A stretch of 64,000 bases of DNA, from contig JAGALX010000017.1 in NCBI GenBank assembly GCA_017625035.1, positions 1-64,000 of the forward strand. The letters run 5' to 3'. The notes beneath the pieces are model-generated. The model saw only the letters and a list, made by a program, of their open reading frames with translations, made no database searches and had not been told where the DNA came from. Within the stretch, counting starts at the first letter, position 1. Each line of letters opens with the position of its first letter. The stretch is from Clostridia bacterium (GTDB taxonomy: Bacteria > Bacillota > Clostridia > TANB77 > CAG-508). Positions 37,475 through 46,951 of this stretch are shown piece by piece. The position numbers and the translations under genes were made by a program.

Positions 37475-38104
37475 ATGAAAGAAAAAGAATTACTAAGATT
37501 AAATGAATTAAAAGAAATAGATAACTCAGTATTTAATGAAGGCTATGAATATGTTTGTGGAATTGATGAAGCAGGACGTGGACCACTTGCAGGCCCTGTT
37601 GTTGTTGCTGCAGTAATAATGCCAAAAGATTCTATGATTGAAGGAGTAAACGATTCTAAAAAAGTATCAGAAAAGAAAAGAGAAAAACTATATGATTTAA
37701 TAATTGAAGAAGCAATAAGTTATAGTGTAGGAATTGTTGATCAAAATGAAATAGATAGAATAAACATATTAAATGCAACAAAAGCAGGATTAACAGAAAC
37801 TATCAAAACTTTAAAAGTAAAACCAGATGTTATATTAGTAGATGCGCTAACAAATATCGATACATGCGGAGTTCAATATAGATCAATAGTAAAAGGAGAT
37901 GCTAAAAGCTATTCAATAGCAGCAGCTTCAATTATTGCTAAAGTAACTAGGGATAGAATAATGAGACAATGGGACGAAATATATCCACAATATGGTTTCG
38001 CTAAGCATAAAGGATATGGAACCGCAGCACATATTGCTGCAATAAAAGAAAATGGGCTTTGTCCATTACACAGACTTAGTTTTGTAAAAAATATCATAAA
38101 ATAA
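37475..38104 (+). CDS. rnhB: Ribonuclease HII
   Basis: A 209-residue RNase HII that nicks RNA in RNA-DNA hybrids and removes misincorporated ribonucleotides. Signature motifs are CGIDEAGRGPLAGPVVVAA (DEAGRG active-site loop), NDSKKVSEKKRE, VDALTNI and KGDAKSYSIAAASIIAKVTRD. The C-terminus GYGTAAHIAAIKENGLCPLHR is typical. It lies between the TM protein (3-nt gap) and the phosphorylase gene (11-nt gap), forming a three-gene operon. Confidence 0.96.
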   Translation: MKEKELLRLNELKEIDNSVFNEGYEYVCGIDEAGRGPLAGPVVVAAVIMPKDSMIEGVNDSKKVSEKKREKLYDLIIEEAISYSVGIVDQNEIDRINILNATKAGLTETIKTLKVKPDVILVDALTNIDTCGVQYRSIVKGDAKSYSIAAASIIAKVTRDRIMRQWDEIYPQYGFAKHKGYGTAAHIAAIKENGLCPLHRLSFVKNIIK

Positions 38105-38115
38105 GGAGGGGACAA

Positions 38116-39417
38116 ATGAATATATTAGAAATAATTGCCAAAAAAAGAGATAATAAAATCTTAACAAAAGAGGAGCTTAACTTTTTTGTAGAAAACTACA
38201 CAAATGGAAACATAACAGATTATCAGGCTGCAGCTCTTATAATGGCAATATACATTAATGGAATGAATTACGAAGAAACAACAAATCTTACACTAGCAAT
38301 GGCAAATTCTGGTGAAGTATTAGACCTTTCAGAGCTCGGAAAAGTTGTAGATAAACATAGTACAGGTGGAATAGGTGATAAAATAACATTAATATTAATG
38401 CCAATTATAGCATCTTTAGGAATACCAGCAGCAAAAATGTCAGGAAGAGGATTAGGTTTTACAGGTGGAACAATCGATAAACTAGAATCAATACCAGGAT
38501 ACAATACAAATATAAACATAAGCGAATTTATTGATAATGTGAAAAATATAGGAATAAGTTTAATGGGTCAAACATTAAATTTAGCACCAGCAGATAAAAA
38601 AATATATGCTTTAAGAGATACAATTTCTTGTGTTGAAAGTATACCTCTTATTGCATCAAGTATTATGAGCAAAAAAATAGCAGCTGGAGCAGAAAAAATT
38701 GTATTAGAAGTTACAGTAGGCAGTGGGGCTTTTATGAAAAACATAAAAGATGCTGAAGAATTATCAAAAACAATGATTGGAATAGGAAATTTAGCAAAAA
38801 AAGAAACAATATGTGTATTAACAAATATGAACGAACCAATTGGATATTCAATCGGAAATTCGTTAGAAGTAATAGAAGCGGTAGAGGCTCTAAATGGAAA
38901 TATGAAAGAAGATGTAAAAGAAATTATATTAGCACTTGGTAGTTATATGATGATGCTAGCAGGAAAAGGCGAAAATATTGAAGAAAATAAAAACAAGATA
39001 ATGGAAAATATAAATAATAAAAAAGCTTTACAAAAATTTAAAGAATTAGTAAAAAATCAAGGAGGGGATGTTTCTTATATAGATGATATTTCCAAATTTG
39101 AAAAAGCAAGATATGTAATTCCAGTAGTATCTGAAAAAGATGGATATATTAAATCAATGGATAACGAAAAAATAGGTTATATATCATCTAGTTTGGGAGC
39201 TGGTAGATTAAAAAAAGAAGATAAAATAAATAATAAAGTTGGAATTACAATAAACAAAAAAATTGGAGATAAAGTAAATTCAGAAGAAATTTTAGCATAT
39301 ATTCACTCTGATGATTATGATATTGGAATTAAAGCAGCTCAAAAATTAAAAGAATGTTATGAATTTTCAAAAGAATATATAGAAAAACAAAAGCATATAT
39401 TAGGAATTATAAAGTAG
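38116..39417 (+). CDS. Pyrimidine-nucleoside (thymidine) phosphorylase
   Basis: Salvage enzyme that phosphorolyses uridine/thymidine to base and (deoxy)ribose-1-phosphate. The 433-residue chain has the family signature SGRGLGFTGGTIDKLESIPG, DKHSTGGIGDK (phosphate loop), ALRDTISCVESIPLIASSIMSKK and a C-terminal GAGRLKKEDKI region. The ATG follows AAGGAGGGGACAA. The sequence does not decide between the Pdp (uridine and thymidine) and DeoA specificities. It is the last gene of the rnhB operon. Confidence 0.94.
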   Translation: MNILEIIAKKRDNKILTKEELNFFVENYTNGNITDYQAAALIMAIYINGMNYEETTNLTLAMANSGEVLDLSELGKVVDKHSTGGIGDKITLILMPIIASLGIPAAKMSGRGLGFTGGTIDKLESIPGYNTNINISEFIDNVKNIGISLMGQTLNLAPADKKIYALRDTISCVESIPLIASSIMSKKIAAGAEKIVLEVTVGSGAFMKNIKDAEELSKTMIGIGNLAKKETICVLTNMNEPIGYSIGNSLEVIEAVEALNGNMKEDVKEIILALGSYMMMLAGKGENIEENKNKIMENINNKKALQKFKELVKNQGGDVSYIDDISKFEKARYVIPVVSEKDGYIKSMDNEKIGYISSSLGAGRLKKEDKINNKVGITINKKIGDKVNSEEILAYIHSDDYDIGIKAAQKLKECYEFSKEYIEKQKHILGIIK

Positions 39418-39433
39418 GCTATAGCCTACTTTT
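39411..39433 (+). terminator. Terminator overlapping the phosphorylase stop codon
   Basis: The palindrome AAAGTAGGCTATAGCCTACTTTT includes the stop codon and ends in a short T run. Confidence 0.7.
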
Positions 39434-39624
39434 AAATTTGTAAACAGATTATTAAATCAATAGAGAAATTTCATAATAGAAATAATATTATCAAAAAATA
39501 TAAACATTCATCATTTTTTCTGAAATTCCTCTTGTTTTACAGATAATTTTAGTTATTTTATGTTTTATTTAGCTTAAAATACAAGAAAAAACAAAGAATA
39601 GTCAGAAAAAAATTAACATAAAAC

Positions 39625-39653
39625 TTGTAAAATGTATAAAAATATGGTAAAAT
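39625..39653 (+). promoter_or_regulatory. Promoter of the thioester surface-protein gene
   Basis: TTGTAA (39625-39630), a 17-bp spacer and TAAAAT (39648-39653) lie 37 bp before the ATG. Confidence 0.55.
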
Positions 39654-39689
39654 AATAAGCAGATTGTTATAGAAAGGAAGGATTGTTGA

Positions 39690-42600
39690 ATGTTAAGAAT
39701 GAAATTAATAACATTATTAAAAAATCCATGTGTAAGGATTGCATTAATAGTAATAACAGCAATAGCTATTGTAGCTGGCTTAATGTCTTTGAAAATAAAT
39801 GCAGATATGGAAGAAGTAGCATTTAGAGCTGCAACTATGAAAGTAAGTGTAGGAACAAAAGATATAAAAATGCCTGAAATAGGGCCTGGTCAAGATAAAC
39901 AACAAGAAAAAGAATCAAAATATAGTAATGTATATTGTATAGATGAAGGAACAAATTTAGATTATGCAGTATATAATCAACAAAAAAATCTATATAATGG
40001 ACCAGAAAGTAAAATATATTTTAAAAATTATAATGCAGCATTATGGTTAGTTGATAACATGTATATTAGTACTGCAACAAATAAAGAAGTATCATTAGAT
40101 TATTTAGCAAATTTAGTAACATCACCAGATGTAAAGAAGAGCATAACTGCTTATGGAAATATAACAAGTGAAAATATAAAATCTTTAAATAAAACTGTTG
40201 GAAACTACAAAGATATAGCAGGAAATACAATAAACAGAAATTTAATAGAAGTAGTAGAACAACTAGTTATTTGGAATTATACAAACAATGCTAATAACAC
40301 AGATGCACAAAAATATGACAAATTAGTAAATGGCGGTTTCTCAGGATACAATATAACTAATGAGGATCAAAATGCATGCAAATATTTATATTATGCACTA
40401 AAACATTTAGCTAATAAACAATCAAACTATACATCTAATGGAACTGTAAATAATGTAATATCATTAGAAAAAAGCACAGCAAATATTGATTTAACTAAAA
40501 AACAAGTAGGACCATACTACTTAAAAGCAAATGGAGTTACTTTAAATATTGATAATACATATAAATCAAAAATATCTGCAACAGTAACAGACTCACAAGG
40601 AAAAGCAAAAACATTAACTTCTGAACAAATAAAAGTTAATAATGATGGAAGTTTTTACATTGATATATCAAATTGTGCAGATGTAAAAAAAGTACAATTA
40701 AGTATAGGTGCAATTTATTCAGGTGCTGAAACAACAGCTCAAGTTATTGTAAATGAAGTAAATCAAAACCTACTAAATATTAAAAAGGTAGTAAAATCAC
40801 AAGGGGCAAATGACTTAAAAGAAATTTCTTATTCAGGAAATTATACTATAAAATTAATAAAAGTAAAAAAAGATGGAACAACAGCAGTAACAAATAATCC
40901 AGCAAAATTTGATGTAAGTGGAGCTGTAAATAAAAATGATTTAACAACAAATAATGATGGTATACGTACAATTACAGATTCTAAAAAAATAGAATCTACA
41001 ACTCAATCAGATGTATACAAAATTATTGAAACAAAAGCTCCAACAGGTTTACAAAAATATAATGGAGAAATCAACTTAACAGTTAAATTCAAAAAAGATG
41101 GAACAAACTTTGTTATAGATGAAGATAACACTAAATTATCAGCAACAGGCACAAATGGAAGCATAAAATTAAAATATCCAAGTAATTCAATCATAGAAAT
41201 TTATGTTCCAAACCAAGAACAACCAAAACCAACACCAGAATTTGACTTAAGCTTAAGAAAATTTATTTCAAAAATAGATGGTAAACAAGTAAATGTTAGC
41301 AGAGAGCCAATAATAAATGAAATATCAAAACAAATTTTAGATGAATACAAAACAGCTGCTTATCATCATACAAAACAACCTTTAAAAGTAAACACTGGAA
41401 GCAAAATAGAGTATACAATAAGAGTTTATAATGAAGGTAAAGTTGATGGTTATGCAAAAGAAATAACAGACTATTTACCAGAAGGACTAAAATTTGTAAA
41501 AATAGCTGATGAATATGCAACTGAATATACAACAAATGCAGCATCAGATAGCAAAGTAATAGTATTAAAATATAATGGAAATACAGTTGTAAAAGCAAAC
41601 TCAATTGACAGAATATTAAACAATGAAACACAAAACATATATCAAGAAGTAAAAATAATTTGTGAAGTAAAAGAAGGTTCAAAAGGATATATAACAAATA
41701 GAGCAGAAATTTCAAATTATGGATATAATGATAATGGAACATGGAAAGAAGCAAAAGCAATAGGTGATTCTGACAGAGACTCTGTTCAAAATACGATTTC
41801 AAATGCGGCAAACTTAGATAAATGGTATGAATCAGCAAAAGCATATACATACACAGATTCTACAGGAAAAAATGTAACTATTGAAAATTACTATCCAGGG
41901 GTTCAAGATGATGATGATTTTGAAACAGTTGAAGTTAAAGAAATTACAGGTGAATACAAAGTTGTAATAAAAAAAGTAGATTCTTCAAATAAAAATAAAG
42001 GTCTAGAAGGAGCATATTTTACTATAGGGAAAGAAACAAAAATAGGACCAACAGATAAAAATGGAATGATTGATGTTATAAAAAATACTATAACATCAAA
42101 TAAACAAACAGATTCAATTACAATAAAAGAAACAACAGCTCCAGAAGGATATGAAGGATATGAACAAGAAATAAAAGTACAAATATCTACAAAACAAAGT
42201 GGAGATAAATACATTGTAGATAAAGAAAATACTAAAATAGCAAATAACGAACATAATAAAGTTTCTTTAAATGTAGATGATAAAGAATCTATAGTTACAA
42301 TAATAATAGAAAATGACAAAAAAGATTTTGACTTAGCATTACGTAAATTCATAACAAAAATTAATGACAAAAATATAACAGGCAGAGAGCCTAAAGTTGA
42401 TGTTTCAGAATTAAAAACAGGAACAGTAACAACAGCAAAATACTATGATTATTCAAAAGATCCAATTGATGTTTGTAAAAATAATATAGTAACATATACA
42501 TTAAGAGTATATAATGAAGCAGGCTTATCTGGATACGCAACAAAAATAATGGATGATGTTCCAGACGGATTAGAATTTTTACCAAATGATAGCACAAATA

Positions 42601-43583
42601 CAAAATATAAATGGAAAATGTATACAGAATCAACTACAAGCTCATCAGATAGTATAACTTATGATAAAAAAACATATGTACCTACTACAGATGTTACTAA
42701 AGCAGATGTTATAGTTACAGATTACCTAAAAGATGAACTAATAAAAGGATTTGACCCAGAAACAATGACAACATTAGATTTCAAAGATGTAAAAGTTGCA
42801 TTTAAAGTTGTTGAACCAAATACTTCAGACAGAATAATAATAAACTATGCACAAATAACAGAAGATGCAGACTTCAACAAAGAAGATGTAACAGACAGAG
42901 ACTCAGTTCCAAATGAATGGACTGAAGGTGAAGATGATCAAGATATAGAAAAAATAAAATTAAATTATTTTGATTTATCATTAAGAAAATGGGTAACAGA
43001 AGCTATAGTTTCAGAAAATGGTCAAACACAAGTAATTCAAACTGGACACAAAGCAGAAGATAATCCTGAAAATGTAGTAAAAGTTGACTTAAAGAAAAGC
43101 AAATTAAATCAAGTAACAGTTAAGTTTAGATATTCAATAAGAGTAACTAACGACGGTGATATAGCTGGATACGCTAAAGAAGTATCTGATTATATACCAG
43201 AAGGATTAAAATTTGTTGCAGAAGATAACCCAGAGTGGACAGAAAAAGATGGTAAAGTTGTAACAAGAGCTTTAGAAAATACACTATTAAAAACAGGTGA
43301 AAGTGCAGAAGTAAGCATTTTATTAACTTGGATAAACGATTCAGAAAATATGGGAGTAAAAACTAATACAGCAGAAATAAGCGAAGATTATAATGATTTT
43401 GGTGAACCTGATAAAGATTCAACTCCAAACAACAAAGTTCCAGGAGAAGACGATATTGACGATGCTCCTGTAATGTTAACAGTAAAAACAGGTTCTAAAG
43501 TAATTGTATATGTTAGCTTAGGATTAGGAACACTTGCTATAATTGGATTGGGTGTATTTGGAATTAAAAAATATGTTCAATAG
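39690..43583 (+). CDS. Thioester-domain surface adhesin with SpaA and DUF11-like repeats, 1297 aa
   Basis: The start ATG follows AGAAAGGAAGGATTGTTGA. A signal/anchor helix (about 16-36) leads to a TQXA-type thioester domain: C83 in VYCIDEG and Q191 in EQLVIW are the expected Cys-Gln pair, which in characterised homologues forms a thioester for covalent host binding. Then come a linker, SpaA-like domains (about 365-510 and 755-875) and three DUF11-like repeats starting FDLSLRKFI, FDLALRKFI and FDLSLRKWV, with GEDD acidic linkers. The C-terminus is TVKTGS, a hydrophobic helix and a short basic tail. The last 170 residues closely match the end of the giant protein at 3-7619. Surface attachment by one of the three sortases is inferred; the motif is not a standard LPXTG. 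Confidence 0.9.
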   Translation: MLRMKLITLLKNPCVRIALIVITAIAIVAGLMSLKINADMEEVAFRAATMKVSVGTKDIKMPEIGPGQDKQQEKESKYSNVYCIDEGTNLDYAVYNQQKNLYNGPESKIYFKNYNAALWLVDNMYISTATNKEVSLDYLANLVTSPDVKKSITAYGNITSENIKSLNKTVGNYKDIAGNTINRNLIEVVEQLVIWNYTNNANNTDAQKYDKLVNGGFSGYNITNEDQNACKYLYYALKHLANKQSNYTSNGTVNNVISLEKSTANIDLTKKQVGPYYLKANGVTLNIDNTYKSKISATVTDSQGKAKTLTSEQIKVNNDGSFYIDISNCADVKKVQLSIGAIYSGAETTAQVIVNEVNQNLLNIKKVVKSQGANDLKEISYSGNYTIKLIKVKKDGTTAVTNNPAKFDVSGAVNKNDLTTNNDGIRTITDSKKIESTTQSDVYKIIETKAPTGLQKYNGEINLTVKFKKDGTNFVIDEDNTKLSATGTNGSIKLKYPSNSIIEIYVPNQEQPKPTPEFDLSLRKFISKIDGKQVNVSREPIINEISKQILDEYKTAAYHHTKQPLKVNTGSKIEYTIRVYNEGKVDGYAKEITDYLPEGLKFVKIADEYATEYTTNAASDSKVIVLKYNGNTVVKANSIDRILNNETQNIYQEVKIICEVKEGSKGYITNRAEISNYGYNDNGTWKEAKAIGDSDRDSVQNTISNAANLDKWYESAKAYTYTDSTGKNVTIENYYPGVQDDDDFETVEVKEITGEYKVVIKKVDSSNKNKGLEGAYFTIGKETKIGPTDKNGMIDVIKNTITSNKQTDSITIKETTAPEGYEGYEQEIKVQISTKQSGDKYIVDKENTKIANNEHNKVSLNVDDKESIVTIIIENDKKDFDLALRKFITKINDKNITGREPKVDVSELKTGTVTTAKYYDYSKDPIDVCKNNIVTYTLRVYNEAGLSGYATKIMDDVPDGLEFLPNDSTNTKYKWKMYTESTTSSSDSITYDKKTYVPTTDVTKADVIVTDYLKDELIKGFDPETMTTLDFKDVKVAFKVVEPNTSDRIIINYAQITEDADFNKEDVTDRDSVPNEWTEGEDDQDIEKIKLNYFDLSLRKWVTEAIVSENGQTQVIQTGHKAEDNPENVVKVDLKKSKLNQVTVKFRYSIRVTNDGDIAGYAKEVSDYIPEGLKFVAEDNPEWTEKDGKVVTRALENTLLKTGESAEVSILLTWINDSENMGVKTNTAEISEDYNDFGEPDKDSTPNNKVPGEDDIDDAPVMLTVKTGSKVIVYVSLGLGTLAIIGLGVFGIKKYVQ

Positions 43584-43587
43584 TATA

Positions 43588-43623
43588 AAAAAACACTTAA
43601 ACTTTTAGTTTAAGTGTTTTTTT
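43588..43623 (+). terminator. Terminator after the thioester surface-protein gene
   Basis: AAAACACTTAAAC pairs with GTTTAAGTGTTTT around a 5-nt loop, with additional A/T pairs and a T tract. Confidence 0.85.
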
Positions 43624-43654
43624 GTAAAAGCGGAAAATGGATAAAGAAGGGGAT

Positions 43655-43680
43655 GAAAAAGGGGACGCGTTCCCTTTTTC
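43655..43680. repeat. Small GGGGACG palindrome
   Basis: GAAAAAGGG (43655-43663) pairs with CCCTTTTTC (43672-43680) across GACGCGTT. It shares the GGGGACG theme with the other intergenic palindromes of this window. Confidence 0.5.
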
Positions 43681-43797
43681 CTACTCTACAAAGTTGAAGG
43701 TATAGTTTTTTTATTTTGAAACAAATGTTCTTAAAACCATTGACTTTAAAAAATTACTATGATATAAAATATAAAAAACACAAAAGCGAGGTAATAT

Positions 43798-44868
43798 ATG
43801 AAATTTGTACATATAGCAGATATGCATTTCGATACATCATTTACACAATTAAACAACAGCAATCTAGGTACTTTAAGAAGGTTAGAGCAAAGAAAAGTGT
43901 TAAAAAAAGTAATCGATTATATAAAAAATAATGATGTTGAATATTTGTTTATTGCAGGTGATTTATATGAGCATAAATATATTAGAGAAAGCACAATCGA
44001 ATATATAAATAATTTATTTAAGGAAATTGAAAATACAAAAATATTTATAACACCAGGAAATCACGATCCATATTTAAAAAATTCATTTTATAGTAAATAT
44101 AAATGGAACAAAAATGTACATATATTTGGTCCAAATATATCTAAAATAAAAGAAAACAATATCAATATTTATGGATATGGATTCAATGATTTTTATTACA
44201 CAAACCCAGAAATAGAAAATTTTGAATTAGAAAATAAAAACGAAATAAATATCCTAATAACACATGCAACATTAAATGGTACTAACAACATAGAAAGGCA
44301 ATATAACGCAATATCAAAGTCAACATTAGAAAAAATAGGATTCGATTATGTAGCTTTAGGTCATATACATAAATGTAATTATAATGAAGAAAATAAAATA
44401 ATCTATCCAGGGTCTCCCATATCTATGGGATTTGACGAGTTAGGATCTCATGGAATGATTGTAGGTAATATTGATAAAAACGAACTTAATTTGCAATTTA
44501 TACCTTTAGATGAATCTGAATTCAAAATAATAAATGTAGATTTAACCGAAATGATTTCAATTGATGAATTAATCGAAAATATTGATAATTTAGAAATAAA
44601 TGAAAATGATTATTATGAAATATATTTAATAGGAAAAAGAAAATTTGAAATCGACAAATATAGTCTAAAGAAAATCATAAAAAATGAAAAAATAATAAAA
44701 CTTAAAGATTTAACAAAAAGAGACTATGATGTACAAAAAATTGCAAATGAAAATACTTTAAAAGGCTTATTTGTAAAAGAAATTCTTGAAAAAATGAATG
44801 ACATAAATGCAGATAAAGAACTATTAGAAAATGCATTAGAAATAGGTCTAGAAATATTAGATAAATAG
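43798..44868 (+). CDS. SbcD/YhaO-like metallophosphoesterase (DNA repair nuclease subunit)
   Basis: A 356-residue calcineurin-like phosphoesterase. Metal-binding motifs are in order: VHIADMHFD (D-x-H), IAGDLYEH (GD), TPGNHDP (GNHD), LITHATLNG and ALGHIHKC (GHxH). The C-terminal third is helical, as in SbcD/Mre11 capping domains. The ATG follows GCGAGGTAATAT. The next gene, an SbcC-like ATPase, starts 14 nt downstream, so the two likely form a Mre11-Rad50-type complex. The length and pairing fit the Bacillus YhaO/YhaN type better than classic SbcCD. Confidence 0.88.
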   Translation: MKFVHIADMHFDTSFTQLNNSNLGTLRRLEQRKVLKKVIDYIKNNDVEYLFIAGDLYEHKYIRESTIEYINNLFKEIENTKIFITPGNHDPYLKNSFYSKYKWNKNVHIFGPNISKIKENNINIYGYGFNDFYYTNPEIENFELENKNEINILITHATLNGTNNIERQYNAISKSTLEKIGFDYVALGHIHKCNYNEENKIIYPGSPISMGFDELGSHGMIVGNIDKNELNLQFIPLDESEFKIINVDLTEMISIDELIENIDNLEINENDYYEIYLIGKRKFEIDKYSLKKIIKNEKIIKLKDLTKRDYDVQKIANENTLKGLFVKEILEKMNDINADKELLENALEIGLEILDK

Positions 44869-44882
44869 TAGAGGTGTGTTAC

Positions 44883-46814
44883 TTGAAAATAGATGAATTA
44901 AAAATTAATTCTTATGGAAAATTAAAAGATAAAGAATTAAAATTAGAAAATGGTATAAATGTAGTATTTGGCGAAAATGAAAAAGGTAAATCTACATTAC
45001 TTAATTTTATAGTAAATATGTTTTATGGAACTTCACGAAATAAAAAAGGAAAAGAAATGTCAGATTACGATAGATACAAACCATGGGACACAGAAGATTT
45101 TTCTGGAAAAATGATGTATACATTAGATAATGGCGAAAAGTATGAAGTATTCAGAGAATTCAGCAAAAAAAATCCAAAAATATACGATAAAAATATGGAG
45201 GATATATCTAAAAATTACTCAATAGATAAAAATACTGGCAGTCAGTTTTTTCTAGAGCAAACAAAAGTGGATGAGCAAACTTTTATATCTTCAGTAGTTT
45301 CTTTTCAAAATGAAGTTGAAATAGATAATCAAACTCAAAATATACTATTACAAAAAATAGCAAATACATCTTCAACTGGTGATGACAACATATCTTACAA
45401 AAAAGCAATTGACAAGTTAAATAAAAAACAACTAGACGAAATAGGAACAACCAGAAGCCAAGGAAAACCAATAAACATTGTTATAAACGAAATGCAAAAT
45501 TTAAACAATGTAAATGAATCATTAAAGAAATATGAAAACTATAAATATGAAATAGAAGAAAGAAAATACAGATTACAAGATGAAATATCAAAATTAAATA
45601 CAAAGTATGAATTTATACAAAAAGTAAATACAATAAATCAAGAAGAAAAAATAGAAAAAGAAAAACTAAAATATAATGAAAATAAAATAGATGAATTAGA
45701 GCAAAAAATACAACAATTATTAGAAAAAAAAGAAATAGTAGAAGAAGATAAAAAAGAAGTAAAAAACTATGAAAAAAAATCATCAAAAATATCACCATAT
45801 TTATTAGTTAGTTGTGTATTACTAGTAGCAGGTATAATTATTGGAGTAATAACCAAAAACTATATTTTAGCAGCAATTCCTGTAGCAATAGCTATTATAG
45901 TTTTTGTACTTGCACTATTAAAAAATAATAAAACCAAAAAACTAAATTTAATAGAAGAGCAACAATATTTAAAAATAATAAATGAAAATAAAGATATAGA
46001 AAAAAATATATACGAAATAAATGCACAAATACAGCTTCTAGAAAAAAGCCAAAAAGAGCAAATAAATGATGCTGAAAAAATAAAAAATGAAATAATAAAA
46101 GATATTAATGCAAAAAAAGAAAATCTGAAAATGCAATACTGCGATAAAATAGAAATCACAGAAATAAATAAATTACTAATTTCAAACAATTTAACATTTG
46201 AGCTAAATAAAATCCAAAATATGTTAAATGAAAAAAACATAGAACTACATAGATTAAATTTAGATAAACAAAACATATTACCTAAATTAGAAGAGCTAGC
46301 TGAAAATGAAGAAAAATTAGCATTCTATAATGAGCAGTTCGAAGAACTAAAGAAAAAGAACAATGCAATCAATTTAGCAAAAGAAATAATAGAAAATGCA
46401 TATCAAAAAATGAAAAGTAATGTAACCCCAAAATTCACAAAAAACTTATCTGAAAATATAGCATATATAACTAATAAAAAATATAACAAAGTGGCTATAA
46501 GTGAAGATGAAGGAATTTTAATAGAACTACCAAGCGGAGAATACAAAAACGCAAACAGATTAAGCATAGGCACAATACAACAGTTATATTTATCATTCAG
46601 ATTATCAATGATAGAAGATATATCAGAAGAAAACATGCCAATAATTTTAGACGAAATTTTTGCATACTATGATGATAACAGATTAAAAGAAACACTAAAA
46701 AATATAAAAGAGCGTTATAGTAATAACCATCAAATAATATTATTTACATGCACAAACCGAGAAGAAAAAGCATTAAAGGAATTAGGGTACGAATATAGTA
46801 AAATAGAATTATAA
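44883..46814 (+). CDS. SbcC/YhaN-like AAA ATPase with coiled coil
   Basis: Partner ATPase of the upstream phosphoesterase. The Walker A is NVVFGENEKGKSTLLNF. A long Glu/Lys/Asn coiled coil follows, with a hydrophobic hairpin in the middle (two membrane-like segments near residues 303-340), as in YhaN-type proteins. The C-terminal ATPase half has LSIGTIQQLYLSFRLSM (signature) and MPIILDEIFAYYDD (Walker B). The frame opens at GTG 44874, but TTG 44883 (MKIDELKINSYGK) lies 8 nt after AGAGG and starts at the conserved N-terminus, giving 643 residues. The central hydrophobic pair suggests membrane association and distinguishes it from soluble SbcC. Confidence 0.87.
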   Translation: MKIDELKINSYGKLKDKELKLENGINVVFGENEKGKSTLLNFIVNMFYGTSRNKKGKEMSDYDRYKPWDTEDFSGKMMYTLDNGEKYEVFREFSKKNPKIYDKNMEDISKNYSIDKNTGSQFFLEQTKVDEQTFISSVVSFQNEVEIDNQTQNILLQKIANTSSTGDDNISYKKAIDKLNKKQLDEIGTTRSQGKPINIVINEMQNLNNVNESLKKYENYKYEIEERKYRLQDEISKLNTKYEFIQKVNTINQEEKIEKEKLKYNENKIDELEQKIQQLLEKKEIVEEDKKEVKNYEKKSSKISPYLLVSCVLLVAGIIIGVITKNYILAAIPVAIAIIVFVLALLKNNKTKKLNLIEEQQYLKIINENKDIEKNIYEINAQIQLLEKSQKEQINDAEKIKNEIIKDINAKKENLKMQYCDKIEITEINKLLISNNLTFELNKIQNMLNEKNIELHRLNLDKQNILPKLEELAENEEKLAFYNEQFEELKKKNNAINLAKEIIENAYQKMKSNVTPKFTKNLSENIAYITNKKYNKVAISEDEGILIELPSGEYKNANRLSIGTIQQLYLSFRLSMIEDISEENMPIILDEIFAYYDDNRLKETLKNIKERYSNNHQIILFTCTNREEKALKELGYEYSKIEL

Positions 46815-46878
46815 CAAAAAGTAAGCTTAAATATATATTTAAAATTAAATTTCCCTGCTGTATAACAAGGAAAAAATG

Positions 46879-46907
46879 TTGAAAAATGAAGGCTTGTATG
46901 ATATAAT
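46879..46907 (+). promoter_or_regulatory. Promoter of the IPQTG surface-protein gene
   Basis: TTGAAA (46879-46884), a 17-bp spacer and TATAAT (46902-46907) lie 45 bp before the ATG. Confidence 0.65.
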
Positions 46908-46951
46908 AAGCGACATATTAATGGATGGCAAATTGAAAAGGAGAGGATTTT

